Source: a virus. From it: a DNA stretch of 64,000 nucleotides. The DNA is taken from positions 1-64,000 of IMG/VR virus record IMGVR_UViG_3300022200_000032; one strand, written 5' to 3'. Positions within the stretch are counted from its first letter, which is position 1; each line of letters begins with the position of its first letter. Positions 44,401 through 53,500 of the stretch are shown here, piece by piece. Made by a program: the position numbers and the translations under genes. The notes under the pieces were generated by a model. The model was not told the origin of the DNA and ran no database searches. It saw nothing but the letters and a program-made list of their open reading frames with translations.

Positions 44401-47400
44401 ATCATTGGCAGCTAAACCAGTTGGTTCATTAAAAATTAGAGTTAATGTACCATTCAGATTATCAATTACCGTGGTAACATCTGGAGAAATGCTATCACAA
44501 CGGTATACATTCCAATCATATACGTTAGAACGTGCGACCCAAATATTTGTTCCGTCTCGCACGTCTTCTAATTGTGTGTTTATGGATGTTAAATCTGAAA
44601 GATCAAAAAGTGTGATGTCAACATCATCAGAATTAACAAAACCTGCGGTTGGAAGACCAATGTCTGTTAAACTTTCTGTTAACTCGGGTAAGATATTTGT
44701 TGTTGTATTCTTAATGCTTTGTTTATAGATGTCATTTACAAAGATAAATTGATCTGCATCTGATTCTGCGTCAAGTAATCCAATTTCGATTGTACTTGGA
44801 TTCGAACGCAGAGATTCATTATCAAGAGCAACCTCTACAAAACGTTTATTGTCATTCGCACCATATGTCGCACGTTTAATAGCCCAGTTTTCGTAAATGT
44901 CATATTCAGCTTGCTCTTTGTCAAATTCAACGCCTTGGAATAGTTTGGCATTTGCTGGTGTTCCTTTTTGTCTGATCAGGTTTCCGTATACCTGTACCTG
45001 ACTTATATCATCTAAATTTAGAGATTCTAAATAATCTCTTGTACGGAAACCTGTCAGTCCTAATCCAAGTAAATCAGCATCAGATTCTAAATTAGCAACC
45101 GAATTATTATAATAATTGCGCATCTGATCTGATTTATTACTAATGTTTGGTAATAATCCTTTACTAAAGCTATCATAGTCTACTTTAGTCCATTCATCAA
45201 AATCAAACTCCTCGCTTGGTTGAATTTTAATGGCTGCTGTCCAGTATGCATTCTTATATTTGACAATGTCACCTTTATTGTAATTTTGGTTTGCATTCCA
45301 TGTTGCCACATTATCTTGGTTAAGAATAAAACCTTGTGCATCAAGCTGACCAGTCCATTCAAATGTTTTATAACCGTCAATACGCAAACGCTGTTGACGT
45401 AACCCTGTTACTGGTTGGTACATTAAATCATTGAAAATGCTAACATTATCAAAAACCAATAAATGTTCGTAAGCAGTAGCACGTATGCGCAAATAGCTGA
45501 TTCCTTTATCGGCCGCAAGAGAAGTTATTTTAAAATTATTATCCAGGCGTGTAATTGCATAATCTTTTTTCAGCAGTGGTTGGCGATTTTGATCTAATGG
45601 TTGTTCATTAATTGCTAAATTTCCCAAATCATCAACAACAGCGCGAGCACGTTGATATTGTAATTGATTGGCAGCCGGATTTAAGTTTATTAAACTGCCT
45701 GTACCCCAGCTTTGGTTCGCCCAATACAAGAATTCATTAGACATCTGACCCCAATCAAGAGTGTAATTATTTTCAATATCTTCAAATACCAACCCAGAAC
45801 TCTTTAAAAACTCTCCATAACTTGCAAGAAAGTCAATGACACTATTAATATTGGTGAATGTATACCCATAAGGAACACGAACTACACGATTGGTGAAACT
45901 ACGAGGTAATCTGTATCTGTTGGATCCAAAATTGATTGTTTCGTAATCTCCACCAGTGTTACTTTGTAAGATTCTAAAGTATGCTTCAGTTTGGCTATTA
46001 CCATACACAGCATATCCACCATCTGTTTTTTGAACCATTACACCCGAGTATTGTAGATCACCAAATGGTTGGTTTTTGTATAATAAAACACTATAACTTT
46101 CATCTGGAATCAGTAAGCTAGTGTTAGAACTATCTGGACTAGATTTGTCTGTGAAAACTTTTAAATATTTTTTATCAGTAAAACCAGCTACACGATAACA
46201 CAAACGAACATCAATATTAGATAGATAATTGCCTAATGCTACTGATGTTTCAATTCCGATATTTCTATTATGTTCCACAATCCAATTAATATAACTATGC
46301 TTTGGATTCGCCTCATCAAAAATCTCCACGGTACGTGTATCTAACCGTTGACGGCGATCATAAACATACTGTAAAACAGAATCACTATATTTGTATCTGT
46401 CGCAGTCAATCATTAACGAGAAATATTCTGCTGGTTTAGTCAATGCAAGTAATTTTTGTACAGCAAACGGCCAATTGCTCGAGCGTCTCCATGCTGATTC
46501 GACTGGGCCAATGTCACCAGCAATCCAACTTTTTCTTAAATCGGTTTGATTAAAATTCGCTACCAGTGTTTCCATTGGATGCTGAAGATTACCTTCAGAA
46601 TCAACTGGAATAATAGTGGTTAAACCAGGACGCACAAATCGTGAATCGTATCGTTGATTGCCAGGTTCATTAATAAATCCAGCTTCTAGATCTTCCCACA
46701 TTACCAGGTTACCAGAAGTCCATGGTGCCGGACCATAACGATCTTCCCACCAAGTGGGTTCATCTGTTATACCCAACATTTCCCAAGGATGAGTATGAGG
46801 ACGATCTGTATCGTAATAATGCTTATAAATTCCTCGCCATCCACCTTTCAGTAGGCTACCATCTAATCGGCTGGTTGCAGTGCTGTAATTCCAAGTAAAT
46901 TCATTTGTGGCATCATAACTTTGTGTCTTATAATCAAGTTTGTGCCAGCCTACCCAATTTAGTAGACTTTCCGAAAGTATTTCTGTTATTTCCGTATCTG
47001 TGTAGTCAGTTTCACGGAATTTACCTGGAATAACATCACTAACTGTTAGCGGGACATCTCCGCTGTCTAAACTTTTGAGGTTATTATAAATTCTACGTTC
47101 AAATTCTAACAGAACATCATCTCGAACATCACCAAATGCAATCGTAATAGATCCATCATGACCTTGAATTACATTACGAGGAGTCACATAAGTGTCATCC
47201 TCATAAATTTCTGGATCAAAGCGAGGGAACAAACCCAATTTAGTTGGTGTTTCCGGAACATAGCTACCATAAGTGGATGCATATTCTCTGATCGTAATTG
47301 TATCACCAATTGACGGCGTTATTAATAATGTAATACGTGGCCCATCAGTTGCAACAGTATAATCAGTGTCTTTGAGCAGAATGGTATCATTGTGATATAC

Positions 47401-50400
47401 CAACAATCCAAAACTATTAGCGTTTGAAAAATCATAAACATTGTTAATTGAATAGTTTTCAGTGCTAATAACGGACACCGTGTACTCAATCTCAGTATAA
47501 TCGCCCCCAAACGGTAGCATATCGCTCCAATAGTAGGCACTATTGCTTGATTTACCATGATTAATGGCCGCTAGTGCTGCATCAAGAATTTGATGCGTAG
47601 TTAACCCATAAGTATCATTTTGTTCTATCCAGTTAAGAATCTGATTCTTAAACTTTTCATACTGTTTTGCATTATAATCAAGTGCATTGAAGAAGTCATA
47701 CTCTGACTTACGTAGAAAGAACGCTGCTGGCGCAACAGGTGCAGAATGTTGTACAATCACATCACCATATGCTGGTACATTTCCTTTGTCACGTAGATTG
47801 TTTGCACCATTGATTTCCCCAATAAACCCATCAATGTTTTCAACTAAACGATTAAAGTGATTTCTAACAGTACCAAGTGTAAACGTTGCTGGATTTTCAT
47901 TAAAGATATTGCTTTCCAAGTTACTAGGAACTTCGTAATAAGCCACTGTGCTTGCTGACTCACTTATAATTTTTACCTGTATCAGATCACCAACACTGAC
48001 AGTATTATCATTGAATACAACAAATGTTTGATTGTTGTAAATGTTTGTGTTATATGAAGTTGGATTTACAAACTTATTATTAACATAGATCTTGATAGCA
48101 GGTATTGATAAATCTGTTCTAGGCAGAACATCCAAAGATAGTGGTGATCCGTTATACTCATAAGTAAAGACCTGTCTAGACCAGTTTCTCTCAGCACTTG
48201 GCGTCCATCCGATCTCATTGGTGTATGCAGTTCGTGTTGTGTATTTTCTTGCAAAGCCGTTCTTGGTTTCTCCATTAACACTAGCTGAATCAATTACGTA
48301 AACAAAACTATCAGTATATTGGTTATTATCAAACACAATGTCACCAATATTATCAATGTTTAGATAGGATAAACTAAATCCCAGAACTGTATCTACAGTG
48401 GAACTAGATCCAGGTTTATATGAAAACAACTTTGATCCTGTAAATGTAGTGCTTGGGTATACTGATGTATCACCATAACTATATCCATTGCTATCAAAAA
48501 TATCAAACAATGGTGCTTGGTTTACTGATGTCTTTTCTTGCGATGCTGACCAACCAGATCCGTCAAATGTAAAATGTTTTCCGATTTGTGTATTTCCACT
48601 GGAACAGAAAACAACTTGATCTGCAAGTATTTGTGCATCATCCGCTGGATAGAGATTTATAATTTCTCCATATGCTGTAGAATCATCATCTGGATCAACA
48701 ATCTGTACAGTATAAATTTTATTTTTTACTTCTGGGTCAGTGTCAGCCGCAAAAATAACTCTTGAACCGTTGGTCAATGTATATCCATCAACTGAATAAC
48801 CTGAACTACCATGTACATTTGATAGTGCATCAGTTTCTGTGAAATCAATGACATTGATTGGTGCAGTTGATTCTGTACCAAAATTGTATAATCTTGTACC
48901 AGCATTAAACTCAATAATAGGACGTTTTGCTCTATAGGCATTGTCTAAACTAACAACGGTATTATTATACTCAGCAGTTGCATTAATGACATCAATATGA
49001 AACCAACGATTGCTTCGTGTCCATGGATTCAAATCTGAGCTGGAACGGTTAATTGTTAGATAATCTAAATCTTGTGGTGCATTATTTTCACCAGAAACAT
49101 TATTAACATATAAGTCTGGTGTTACTAAATCGGTAACAGGAACTAAAACAATAGAACTGCCAACCCCATCAACATAGTATTCGTTTCCGCTATATGTTGA
49201 TGGGTCAGTTGTTCCCTGAAACTTAACTCTTAATCCATTTGTAAATATAACACCATTCGGTGACGTATACTCTGTTTTTCCTATAATATCATCATCAACG
49301 TACAGTTGTTCTGATCCTTCCTGATCAACAAGTTTAATGACACCAAATTTGTTTGCTGTAGTGCCGTCTTGGTAATATAAAACATCATTGGCTGCGGTTA
49401 ATAATGGTACTTCTTCAAAAAATCCACTAGAATTCTTAAAAAATGTTCTATTACTATATGTTGCACCATAACGAATAGTAAACTTTTCTTGAATAGATGT
49501 AATGTCGTCAATTTTTACCAGATTTATAAATGCACCGTCATCAGTACTGCCATCTGGTCTTACATATTGAATTCTGTAAAGACTGTAACGATCGCCACGG
49601 CTATCAATTGTGGTTTCAATCCCAAATTCTGGAGAAATTGGATCAAACATTGCTTCACGCACCCATCCAAGATCCTCGCTATCACCTTCTTGTGTGTTTA
49701 GAAATACTAGAGTACGTCCTTCGAGATCACTGATACCATCAATTGTGACGTTTTCAACAAGTTGTCTATCAATCGAATTAAATTTAGCCATTGTTGCTAA
49801 ATCAACATCTGATCGGTCAGTTAAATCATAATAAAATTGTTGCGCATCTGCATTAGGCACATTAAAGATAACTGCACCCACGTCCTCGCCATTATTAACA
49901 ACACCCAACACACTGCGGCTGCTGATGTTTGGAGAATAGTTTAATGTTCCGTCTACACCAGCCTCGCTTTGAATCCAAAAACTTGATTCTTGATTTACAT
50001 TAAAGGTATACGTGCCTCCGCGAACTAATGTTAATGTTGGGTTATCACCAGCAATATCGCTTAGATTATATGAACCGTCGACTGTAGTGACATCAAAATC
50101 GTCAACCACAGCTATTGTGGTTGCACGCACATCAACGGCATCCGGGCCTTCTGGTAACCAATAATATTGCCCATAATTGATAAATTTATCAAAATCAATT
50201 AGTGGATCCCACGAGTATGTTTCACTAGAAAACAATCTGTCATGTCTTGTTACATTTGCACCTTTAACTGCAAGTGAATCGATGATACCAGGGTATGTGA
50301 TTGCATCTGTAACTTTGTTATCATCATCAGTAAAAACAACACCTGGTTCAAGTTGATAATTGGAACGTATGGTAGATGATTCTAATAGATATCCATTTCC

Positions 50401-50559
50401 TGACGTTACTCCTGGGCCAAAACGACGACCGATATAACCCTGAGTTCTTTTCAGTTTAGGTTGTTGTGTCAACTGATCTAGAGTTGCGCTTAAGAACTCA
50501 CGATTGACGTCTGTTCTAAAAATTTCAGGTAAAAAATCAACTGAACGAATACGTGCCAT
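35416..50559 (-). CDS. giant virion structural protein (5047 aa), gp7 position of baseplate block
   Basis: One open frame of 15.1 kb follows gp6 by 3 bases, the place of gp7 in T4. The N-terminus (MARIRSVDFLPEIFRTDVNR, then QLEPGVVFTD and FINYGQYYWLPEGPD) resembles large structural proteins of marine T4-like phages. Residues about 2150-2860 hold six FG-GAP-like repeats, suggesting a beta-propeller. Residues about 3530-4390 hold 16 copies of a repeat of the type NxGxGYxxAPxVTIxxP. The C-terminus (ILEINGERITYRD, GLRRGTAGT) is a common end module in such proteins. GGAG lies 11 bases before the ATG. It probably forms a baseplate wedge arm or long fibre; T4 gp7 is only about 1030 residues. Confidence 0.8.
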   Translation of the reverse strand: MARIRSVDFLPEIFRTDVNREFLSATLDQLTQQPKLKRTQGYIGRRFGPGVTSGNGYLLESSTIRSNYQLEPGVVFTDDDNKVTDAITYPGIIDSLAVKGANVTRHDRLFSSETYSWDPLIDFDKFINYGQYYWLPEGPDAVDVRATTIAVVDDFDVTTVDGSYNLSDIAGDNPTLTLVRGGTYTFNVNQESSFWIQSEAGVDGTLNYSPNISSRSVLGVVNNGEDVGAVIFNVPNADAQQFYYDLTDRSDVDLATMAKFNSIDRQLVENVTIDGISDLEGRTLVFLNTQEGDSEDLGWVREAMFDPISPEFGIETTIDSRGDRYSLYRIQYVRPDGSTDDGAFINLVKIDDITSIQEKFTIRYGATYSNRTFFKNSSGFFEEVPLLTAANDVLYYQDGTTANKFGVIKLVDQEGSEQLYVDDDIIGKTEYTSPNGVIFTNGLRVKFQGTTDPSTYSGNEYYVDGVGSSIVLVPVTDLVTPDLYVNNVSGENNAPQDLDYLTINRSSSDLNPWTRSNRWFHIDVINATAEYNNTVVSLDNAYRAKRPIIEFNAGTRLYNFGTESTAPINVIDFTETDALSNVHGSSGYSVDGYTLTNGSRVIFAADTDPEVKNKIYTVQIVDPDDDSTAYGEIINLYPADDAQILADQVVFCSSGNTQIGKHFTFDGSGWSASQEKTSVNQAPLFDIFDSNGYSYGDTSVYPSTTFTGSKLFSYKPGSSSTVDTVLGFSLSYLNIDNIGDIVFDNNQYTDSFVYVIDSASVNGETKNGFARKYTTRTAYTNEIGWTPSAERNWSRQVFTYEYNGSPLSLDVLPRTDLSIPAIKIYVNNKFVNPTSYNTNIYNNQTFVVFNDNTVSVGDLIQVKIISESASTVAYYEVPSNLESNIFNENPATFTLGTVRNHFNRLVENIDGFIGEINGANNLRDKGNVPAYGDVIVQHSAPVAPAAFFLRKSEYDFFNALDYNAKQYEKFKNQILNWIEQNDTYGLTTHQILDAALAAINHGKSSNSAYYWSDMLPFGGDYTEIEYTVSVISTENYSINNVYDFSNANSFGLLVYHNDTILLKDTDYTVATDGPRITLLITPSIGDTITIREYASTYGSYVPETPTKLGLFPRFDPEIYEDDTYVTPRNVIQGHDGSITIAFGDVRDDVLLEFERRIYNNLKSLDSGDVPLTVSDVIPGKFRETDYTDTEITEILSESLLNWVGWHKLDYKTQSYDATNEFTWNYSTATSRLDGSLLKGGWRGIYKHYYDTDRPHTHPWEMLGITDEPTWWEDRYGPAPWTSGNLVMWEDLEAGFINEPGNQRYDSRFVRPGLTTIIPVDSEGNLQHPMETLVANFNQTDLRKSWIAGDIGPVESAWRRSSNWPFAVQKLLALTKPAEYFSLMIDCDRYKYSDSVLQYVYDRRQRLDTRTVEIFDEANPKHSYINWIVEHNRNIGIETSVALGNYLSNIDVRLCYRVAGFTDKKYLKVFTDKSSPDSSNTSLLIPDESYSVLLYKNQPFGDLQYSGVMVQKTDGGYAVYGNSQTEAYFRILQSNTGGDYETINFGSNRYRLPRSFTNRVVRVPYGYTFTNINSVIDFLASYGEFLKSSGLVFEDIENNYTLDWGQMSNEFLYWANQSWGTGSLINLNPAANQLQYQRARAVVDDLGNLAINEQPLDQNRQPLLKKDYAITRLDNNFKITSLAADKGISYLRIRATAYEHLLVFDNVSIFNDLMYQPVTGLRQQRLRIDGYKTFEWTGQLDAQGFILNQDNVATWNANQNYNKGDIVKYKNAYWTAAIKIQPSEEFDFDEWTKVDYDSFSKGLLPNISNKSDQMRNYYNNSVANLESDADLLGLGLTGFRTRDYLESLNLDDISQVQVYGNLIRQKGTPANAKLFQGVEFDKEQAEYDIYENWAIKRATYGANDNKRFVEVALDNESLRSNPSTIEIGLLDAESDADQFIFVNDIYKQSIKNTTTNILPELTESLTDIGLPTAGFVNSDDVDITLFDLSDLTSINTQLEDVRDGTNIWVARSNVYDWNVYRCDSISPDVTTVIDNLNGTLTLIFNEPTGLAANDIIIIKQFNETINGAHRIRKINDATSVIINGNISGNESTLTGLGIAFKLVTARLDQASDAADSEFNTRLFEGDKIWVNSDVNGKWKVYEKKVPFSLSQSQTPTGASSDIGFGTSVAQGLNGTGCIVGAPGHLGGNGGLYCYNKTNSGYTFSNVLKDVKDIAYLGNSVSMASDWFIAGAKQTENNQGIAVVIHKDPALNLFQEYQVLTLPDADIGTEGALFGYDVVISEDEKWIYISAAGIGKVYAYNRNDYQDQTASFITNGNTASYDITNYIEVDNKTQITVTLNGETLTASEYNLTSNILTINDVPAAGLVVEVSRKKLVSAIGDGSTTTFAEVTELYTAIDEEAVQVYVDGVLQRPYYDYSFNIDSTVAIDFATAPAEDASIVFRAQDYYRYTDTISGSVSEGFGQTVGTTSDGQQLVVGAPTATNGALLNSGKVYVYERTVERFVVTNASVKTYETYRSVSDTNSVHLNNVHQLNSINNVGTQTYTINETLNTVTFSNGVTLHVGDEIDIDINTFQLVQTLSLTNNNQGAHFGEAQTICRTDCSIYVSAPRDNWALPEAGSVTRYLNRSRVFGTITGTVSNPTISVGDSIRIDNKDVFFTNTTVEQVAQDINAAIIPNVQANVNSDGQLVISVVNQDEAPILSKLTVMPGVGTAFDDLGLVPFENVQTIVSPAPNEYDHFGSSIHVDYSSTNLVVGANRAIARIPTTFNKNLTETVYDSDTTRFVDPIIEGGTAYTFDLLPSSNYQTPGKFVFGQQIYDSDINELDQFGTAVNFTDNLLVVTSPGYDATVENIGRLVVFENPTRVQAWQEIQSEPTVVDSRLTNYLYIYNKDTDLVSVYLDFIDPINGKLLGPVKQNLDYIGAVNPAVYNAGRAGSGIYWAQDHVGNLWWDTTQVRYLNYNQEDIVYSSKNWGQLFPGSSVDVYEWIESSVPPNQYTGTGTVRNSTEFSAVSGLDASRTVTTRYYFWVKNRSITNKAANKTLSARAIASYIENPQASGIPYAALIRKNVVALYNSDEYIADNYDSILHIEYNRTLTDNNVFVEYDLIRENYSNDFLPDLLYRKLQDSLCGVDTLGNKVPDFNLSPTDKYGVEFRPRKSLFRNNFAALKTYIDKSNLLIKDHPFSELRTFSLLTAQESIPTASSGAWNATVADLVELGYQNLAVAGVGYRYLVEVDENNNGLWTIYEVNNSLGLDLVRVQSYDTNRYWEYTNWYATNYDNLTKPSKIVNTYSELLTNFPDEGTVIKVNTNSNGKWELYAYLSGSWVRVGLQDGTIQFKNSLYDYTIDRYGFDSEVYDAQYFDQEPVLELRNIIRSINEEFLTGDFLDHRNQLLISVFNYILAEQGRVDWLYKTSLIDVNHKVRNLEEYAIYRKDNQDFVLDYINESKPYHVKIKEFLLRYEGIDTIDGTVMDFDVPAAYDTTYSKFVSPVLDDGIAILETDISNRKTEDTVWSTVPWNQWYDNRLLIIDNIVVTNGGSGYTVAPQVEIVGDSEILTTAVAIINEDGEVSAVNIVGSSYGEYRTTPTITITGGNGTGATATAYMKPSVVRSLNTTIKYDRYEYTSQIVNWEANTVYDENQLVRFNDRVYRAINADGSTASDSTFDPAEYQIVAADTLSGIDRTTGFYVSDVNNPGLDLALLIDGLDYPGVQLMGPGFGANTGFDVGNYDINLFDNLDYGPEGLPTYSESILDNEIFTSFTGSYVGVDLSGIDAVQSLATATVNTSTTEISEITITEIGKGYSADVPPSVTISAPRDNITATALATIDFATLTVDDIAVTSSGFGYITTPTVTITAQPNSPGETATGYALISAGSVTGVTLSNNGSGYTGPPTVTFSDPPSIVTSRARASVTTLSSTGGVTATTITNGGNSYTSAPAVTVTPPPASVTATATAAIAGYELSTVTLDVAGNYYSSAPTVTVAAPTAIAAQATASATIGGNQVQSISVDQPGYMYQTAPSVTITPASPTAGTNAAATVALDTTTVGFDGVDGDGDGFDAVAFDTEGGIGTFTILVEGDGYTSAPVVTISAPDISGGTQATASATVSGETAPLYAGQGRVTSITVTEPGSGYTTAPTVSIAAPDSNINHGTGATATATLDDTAVISIAVSNGGSYYDIAPTISIDPPTTVTTATVDSIVSGGVVTGFTITDNGWGYLETPSITIAAPDVTPVTAAFTANLTGDAVTSLTIDTAGAGYLTVPTLTIAVDPSVSNDIATGTAVMTNGNVYSVTITNAGANYATAPSVTFSDPTGTASHGTGATATAIVVNEQVTGITITNPGTGYDLAPTITISAPTRTTQPATGVPVIVGGSVIGITITDPGFGYLRTPTVTIGPPSDIDPDADIVGGEFIDVYNSHAPEELIPGAIFDTLDLKVHTLPGYDYLGNGHGFEVKSIVYANPGAGNIVAWGGLDARCAPTSALENRNLVQHPAELIVYNATTGTRLYEGINYTVNWADKTVQLNSGLGILDEVKIFVYGIGGGNQLYRNSYLGGEIVGNTLVLPINYDSIESVLVLVDGDEILSYSYAEGSFVSQTIIEFDNAYTDSNYINITVFGANPAEDGSTITDLEYSYPETEIFTCDGSTNTFTLSIDVDNKNRENLIVELNGRRLQPPTAKRHVGDGSSITTYELPDGMSTGIDMSEVDDDEVVVYVNQVRQVSGIDYQLDPADGSSYRTISFLAEVPGPYDIIDIYVTKTEGEIIDGIQQGTHAGYELGGDSSETLVIATGYGIDLNAGDTLAVTAWRDVREQDVFTQIFKGPVTVLEATRELFDTYGFDMDLFDRSTGAYATINVFDLETVVENTDRMWVTLNGRRLLPGSDYSVTNEGTTLVIAGGSISDTDVIAITTFTDSVVPDAVGFRIFKDMRDNVAVYRNNTGSQTFLTRTLKWTDDVIYVDDASKLGTPNLDAAIFGILEINGERITYRDVDLDNNTVSGLRRGTAGTGMHREHSAGSVVTDLSRGQLLQTPYNEIWYAQGATTASDGIALQQQTTIAAKFLKGL
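37390..39990 (-). repeat. protein-coding tandem repeat array (16 units) in the giant gene
   Basis: Sixteen units share the pattern small-G-x-G-Y-x(3)-P-x-(V/I)-T-(I/V)-x-x-P, for example PGSGYTTAPTVSIAAP and NAGANYATAPSVTFSDP. Units are spaced mostly 40-60 residues apart. The copies differ at the DNA level, so expansion is old. They probably fold as a repetitive beta shaft. Confidence 0.8.
41985..44110 (-). repeat. FG-GAP-like beta-propeller repeats in the giant gene
   Basis: Six units in residues about 2150-2860 carry the FG-x(n)-VVGAP ... GKVYVY pattern, for example GFGTSVAQ with CIVGAPGH, and GFGQTVGT with LVVGAPTA and SGKVYVYER. Weaker units are HFGEAQT with IYVSAP, and QFGTAVNF with LLVVTSP. 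The pattern is that of integrin-type propellers, often used in adhesion. Confidence 0.65.
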
Positions 50560-50562
50560 TTA

Positions 50563-53500
50563 TTATACTACTCCACTAGTGTTTGTTAATCTTAGTTGGC
50601 TTGCTGTTAAACTATCAACAATTTGAATGTCATTTACTGTTGCGGCGCTAACAAAAATTTCGTTAGCATCACAACCAATTTCGTATAAATCGCCAAAACT
50701 CTTACTTGGATCTTTTGGTAATAGGATTACACTACCAATTATTCCACCGAGCTCTTCGTGAATGTAGGCTGCTAACTCCGAAAAATAAAAAGTTTCACCA
50801 AAGTCCCAATTATCAACATTAAAAAATGTATTAATTGTTTCAATTACACGACTTTTAATTTCTGAATTACTTACCACTGTATTCTCAAGTTTAACTACTT
50901 TGATGTATGCTTGTAACGCTGTTTCTGCTTTGCTACCAAATAGCGGTTTAAATTCAACACTATTAAAAATCATGTTATCACTAACCATTTTATAATTGTT
51001 TAGAGATTCATATAATGTAGTTAATTCGTCTGTGGTTGGTTGTGCAGGTTCTGCAACTGTGGCTGTTGTATCTTGAATATAACGCTGATATGCAGTATAA
51101 TAATCAGCAGTAACCAAATACAAGTCAATAATATTTGTTGATCCAGGATTAATGCGCCTTGTTTCGGGACTGTTATGTTTGTATTGGAATTGAATATCAC
51201 CACGCCCAATCTTAGAAATATAGCCTGTATCTTCTGCAATAGTACGCACATTATTACTAACAGTTAGAACAAAGAATTTATCTTCATTATACGCATAAAA
51301 AACCTGACCACTGCTATATTCTGCCTTAACTAATTCAATTTCGTCCTGCGATCCATAAATTGTATTAACAACTGATGTCGCTAATGGCAGATAACGCTCT
51401 AAATTATCAAAATCAACTGTTTGTTCAAAAAAGACTAGCTTATTGTTGGCATTCACGTCTGGTGCAACCAGTGTGTTGAAAAAATCTGGATCGTCTGGAA
51501 CACCATCATCATCAGTATCCGCAAAGCTAATTTCAACATTGAAATCATTAACAAATCCGTCTGTTTCAACAGTTTGACCGATGATGTCAAGACGCACTTC
51601 TCCAACCAATGGACTATTGCTATCTGGTTGACTGTTAGTTTTTAAAACCATTATATAATCGTTTACGGTTTTGCCAGTCTTAGGATCGTAAATCTTTTGG
51701 TTATTTTCGTAAAAGAAACGTGTTTCTGCTACACTTGAGAAATAGTAGTTCAGTGTACGACTTGTGACTGTGTAAGTCGTGCCAGTGCTAATAAACTTAA
51801 CTAACCAACTGGAATCCAGATTTAAATTTGATGTATCACCTGCGTTAGTCAATGCAAACGCACTAGTTTGATCTAAATTGTTAGCACTAATAATATACCA
51901 TTCACCAGTTGCATTGTTGTAACCTAAACCAAAATCTCTATATAATTCAATTTGTGCTAACAAGCTCTGTTCCAGTGCAGTAGGCAGGTCTGTGTTGAAT
52001 ACTGGAATCACTTCATCAGCAATTGCACCGGTTGGTACATAATTGTTAATTGTCACTGGACCAAGACCGTTAGCATCATTACCGGCACCACTGTTTGTGC
52101 CATCACCTGACAATACTTTAACACTTGCCCACAGATATGTTCTTTGTCCTGGGCCTGTTGGGGTGCCTGTTTGCAATCTGTTATTGCGATCAAAGTATTG
52201 CCCTGTTGGAGCCACAAATTTAATCAAACAATTCTGATCAACAAATTGGCGATCATCGCCAACTGTGCTACCAATGGAAATTGGTGTTTCATCTGCATCA
52301 TAGAAATAACCAGTAGTTTCATTAATTAGGCTTGTACTGCGGTTCCAGTTCATACCAAATATTTCTAAGTTCTTGCGATTATACTGGTTATAATAAAAGT
52401 GAAGCATTTGTCTACCAGCAAGTACTGGTTCTACCTGATTGCGAATAACATTTTCAATATCATTTTTATCAACAAATGTGAATCCAAATGCCGCTTCTGA
52501 AAATTCTTCATAAAATAAACCGTCACCACCAAACGCATTGATGCTGGAATATTTTCCAGTTGGATCAACCAAATCAAGATATCTGCTTGCACCAATGTTA
52601 CTGCGGTTAACTGCTTTTGATTTAATAATAGAACTGAACTGTGTATATGGGAAGTTATTGTAATCTTCTCCATTTACCATTCTATTTTGTGTATAATAAC
52701 GAGCAGGTGCTCTGCGTTTAATATCAGCAATAGTTTCTCTTGCACGACTGTTGCTTATGTTGTTTTGTAACCCAAGTGTAAATGTTGCAGTTTCTAAACG
52801 TCCACGACGACTAACATATGTGACACTAATGTCAATGTTTTGCATTTCGTTAGGATTTATAACATATTCAAGACCGTTAGAGCTTCGGGTGTAACTACGG
52901 AATGTGCCAACTGGAATTTCTGAGAAAACACCATCACCGAAGTTCATAGTAATTTGATCATTGGCACGACTTGATACTGAAAATAACTTTCTGCTCGCAC
53001 CTTCCTCTTGGGAACTGCTGCCATAAATGTTCTCAACTTGTGTCCATTGCTCAGTAATTGCACCAGTTGAACTATTAATTTTGTATAGCCACACATCGTT
53101 GTTATTGGTGCCTTCAATGTTAATATCAACCGTGCGATTAGCGATACGTTCTGGTAAACTAAATTCACGGGTTTCCAAAGAACCTTGTTTAAAATAAAAG
53201 AAGTATCCGGTTTCTGTGCTACCGAAACCTAACCCATCATTACGATATAATAAATTAAAATCACCACCTGGTCTCGGAATTGCTTCATAGATATAGGTTT
53301 TATCAACGCTTGTTCCACTCACTGCCTCAAACGACATGTTAACACCATCAACCTGAGCAGTAAACGGAATAACTGGTAATAAATTTGGTGCCAAGTTGAT
53401 TGTGTATTCGCTAGTGTTTACGCCCAGAATGTTTTGTGCATTGCCTGGATTGCCTACGGTTTGGCTGTCAATTAAAATGGCATTGATAATTGTTTTAAAT

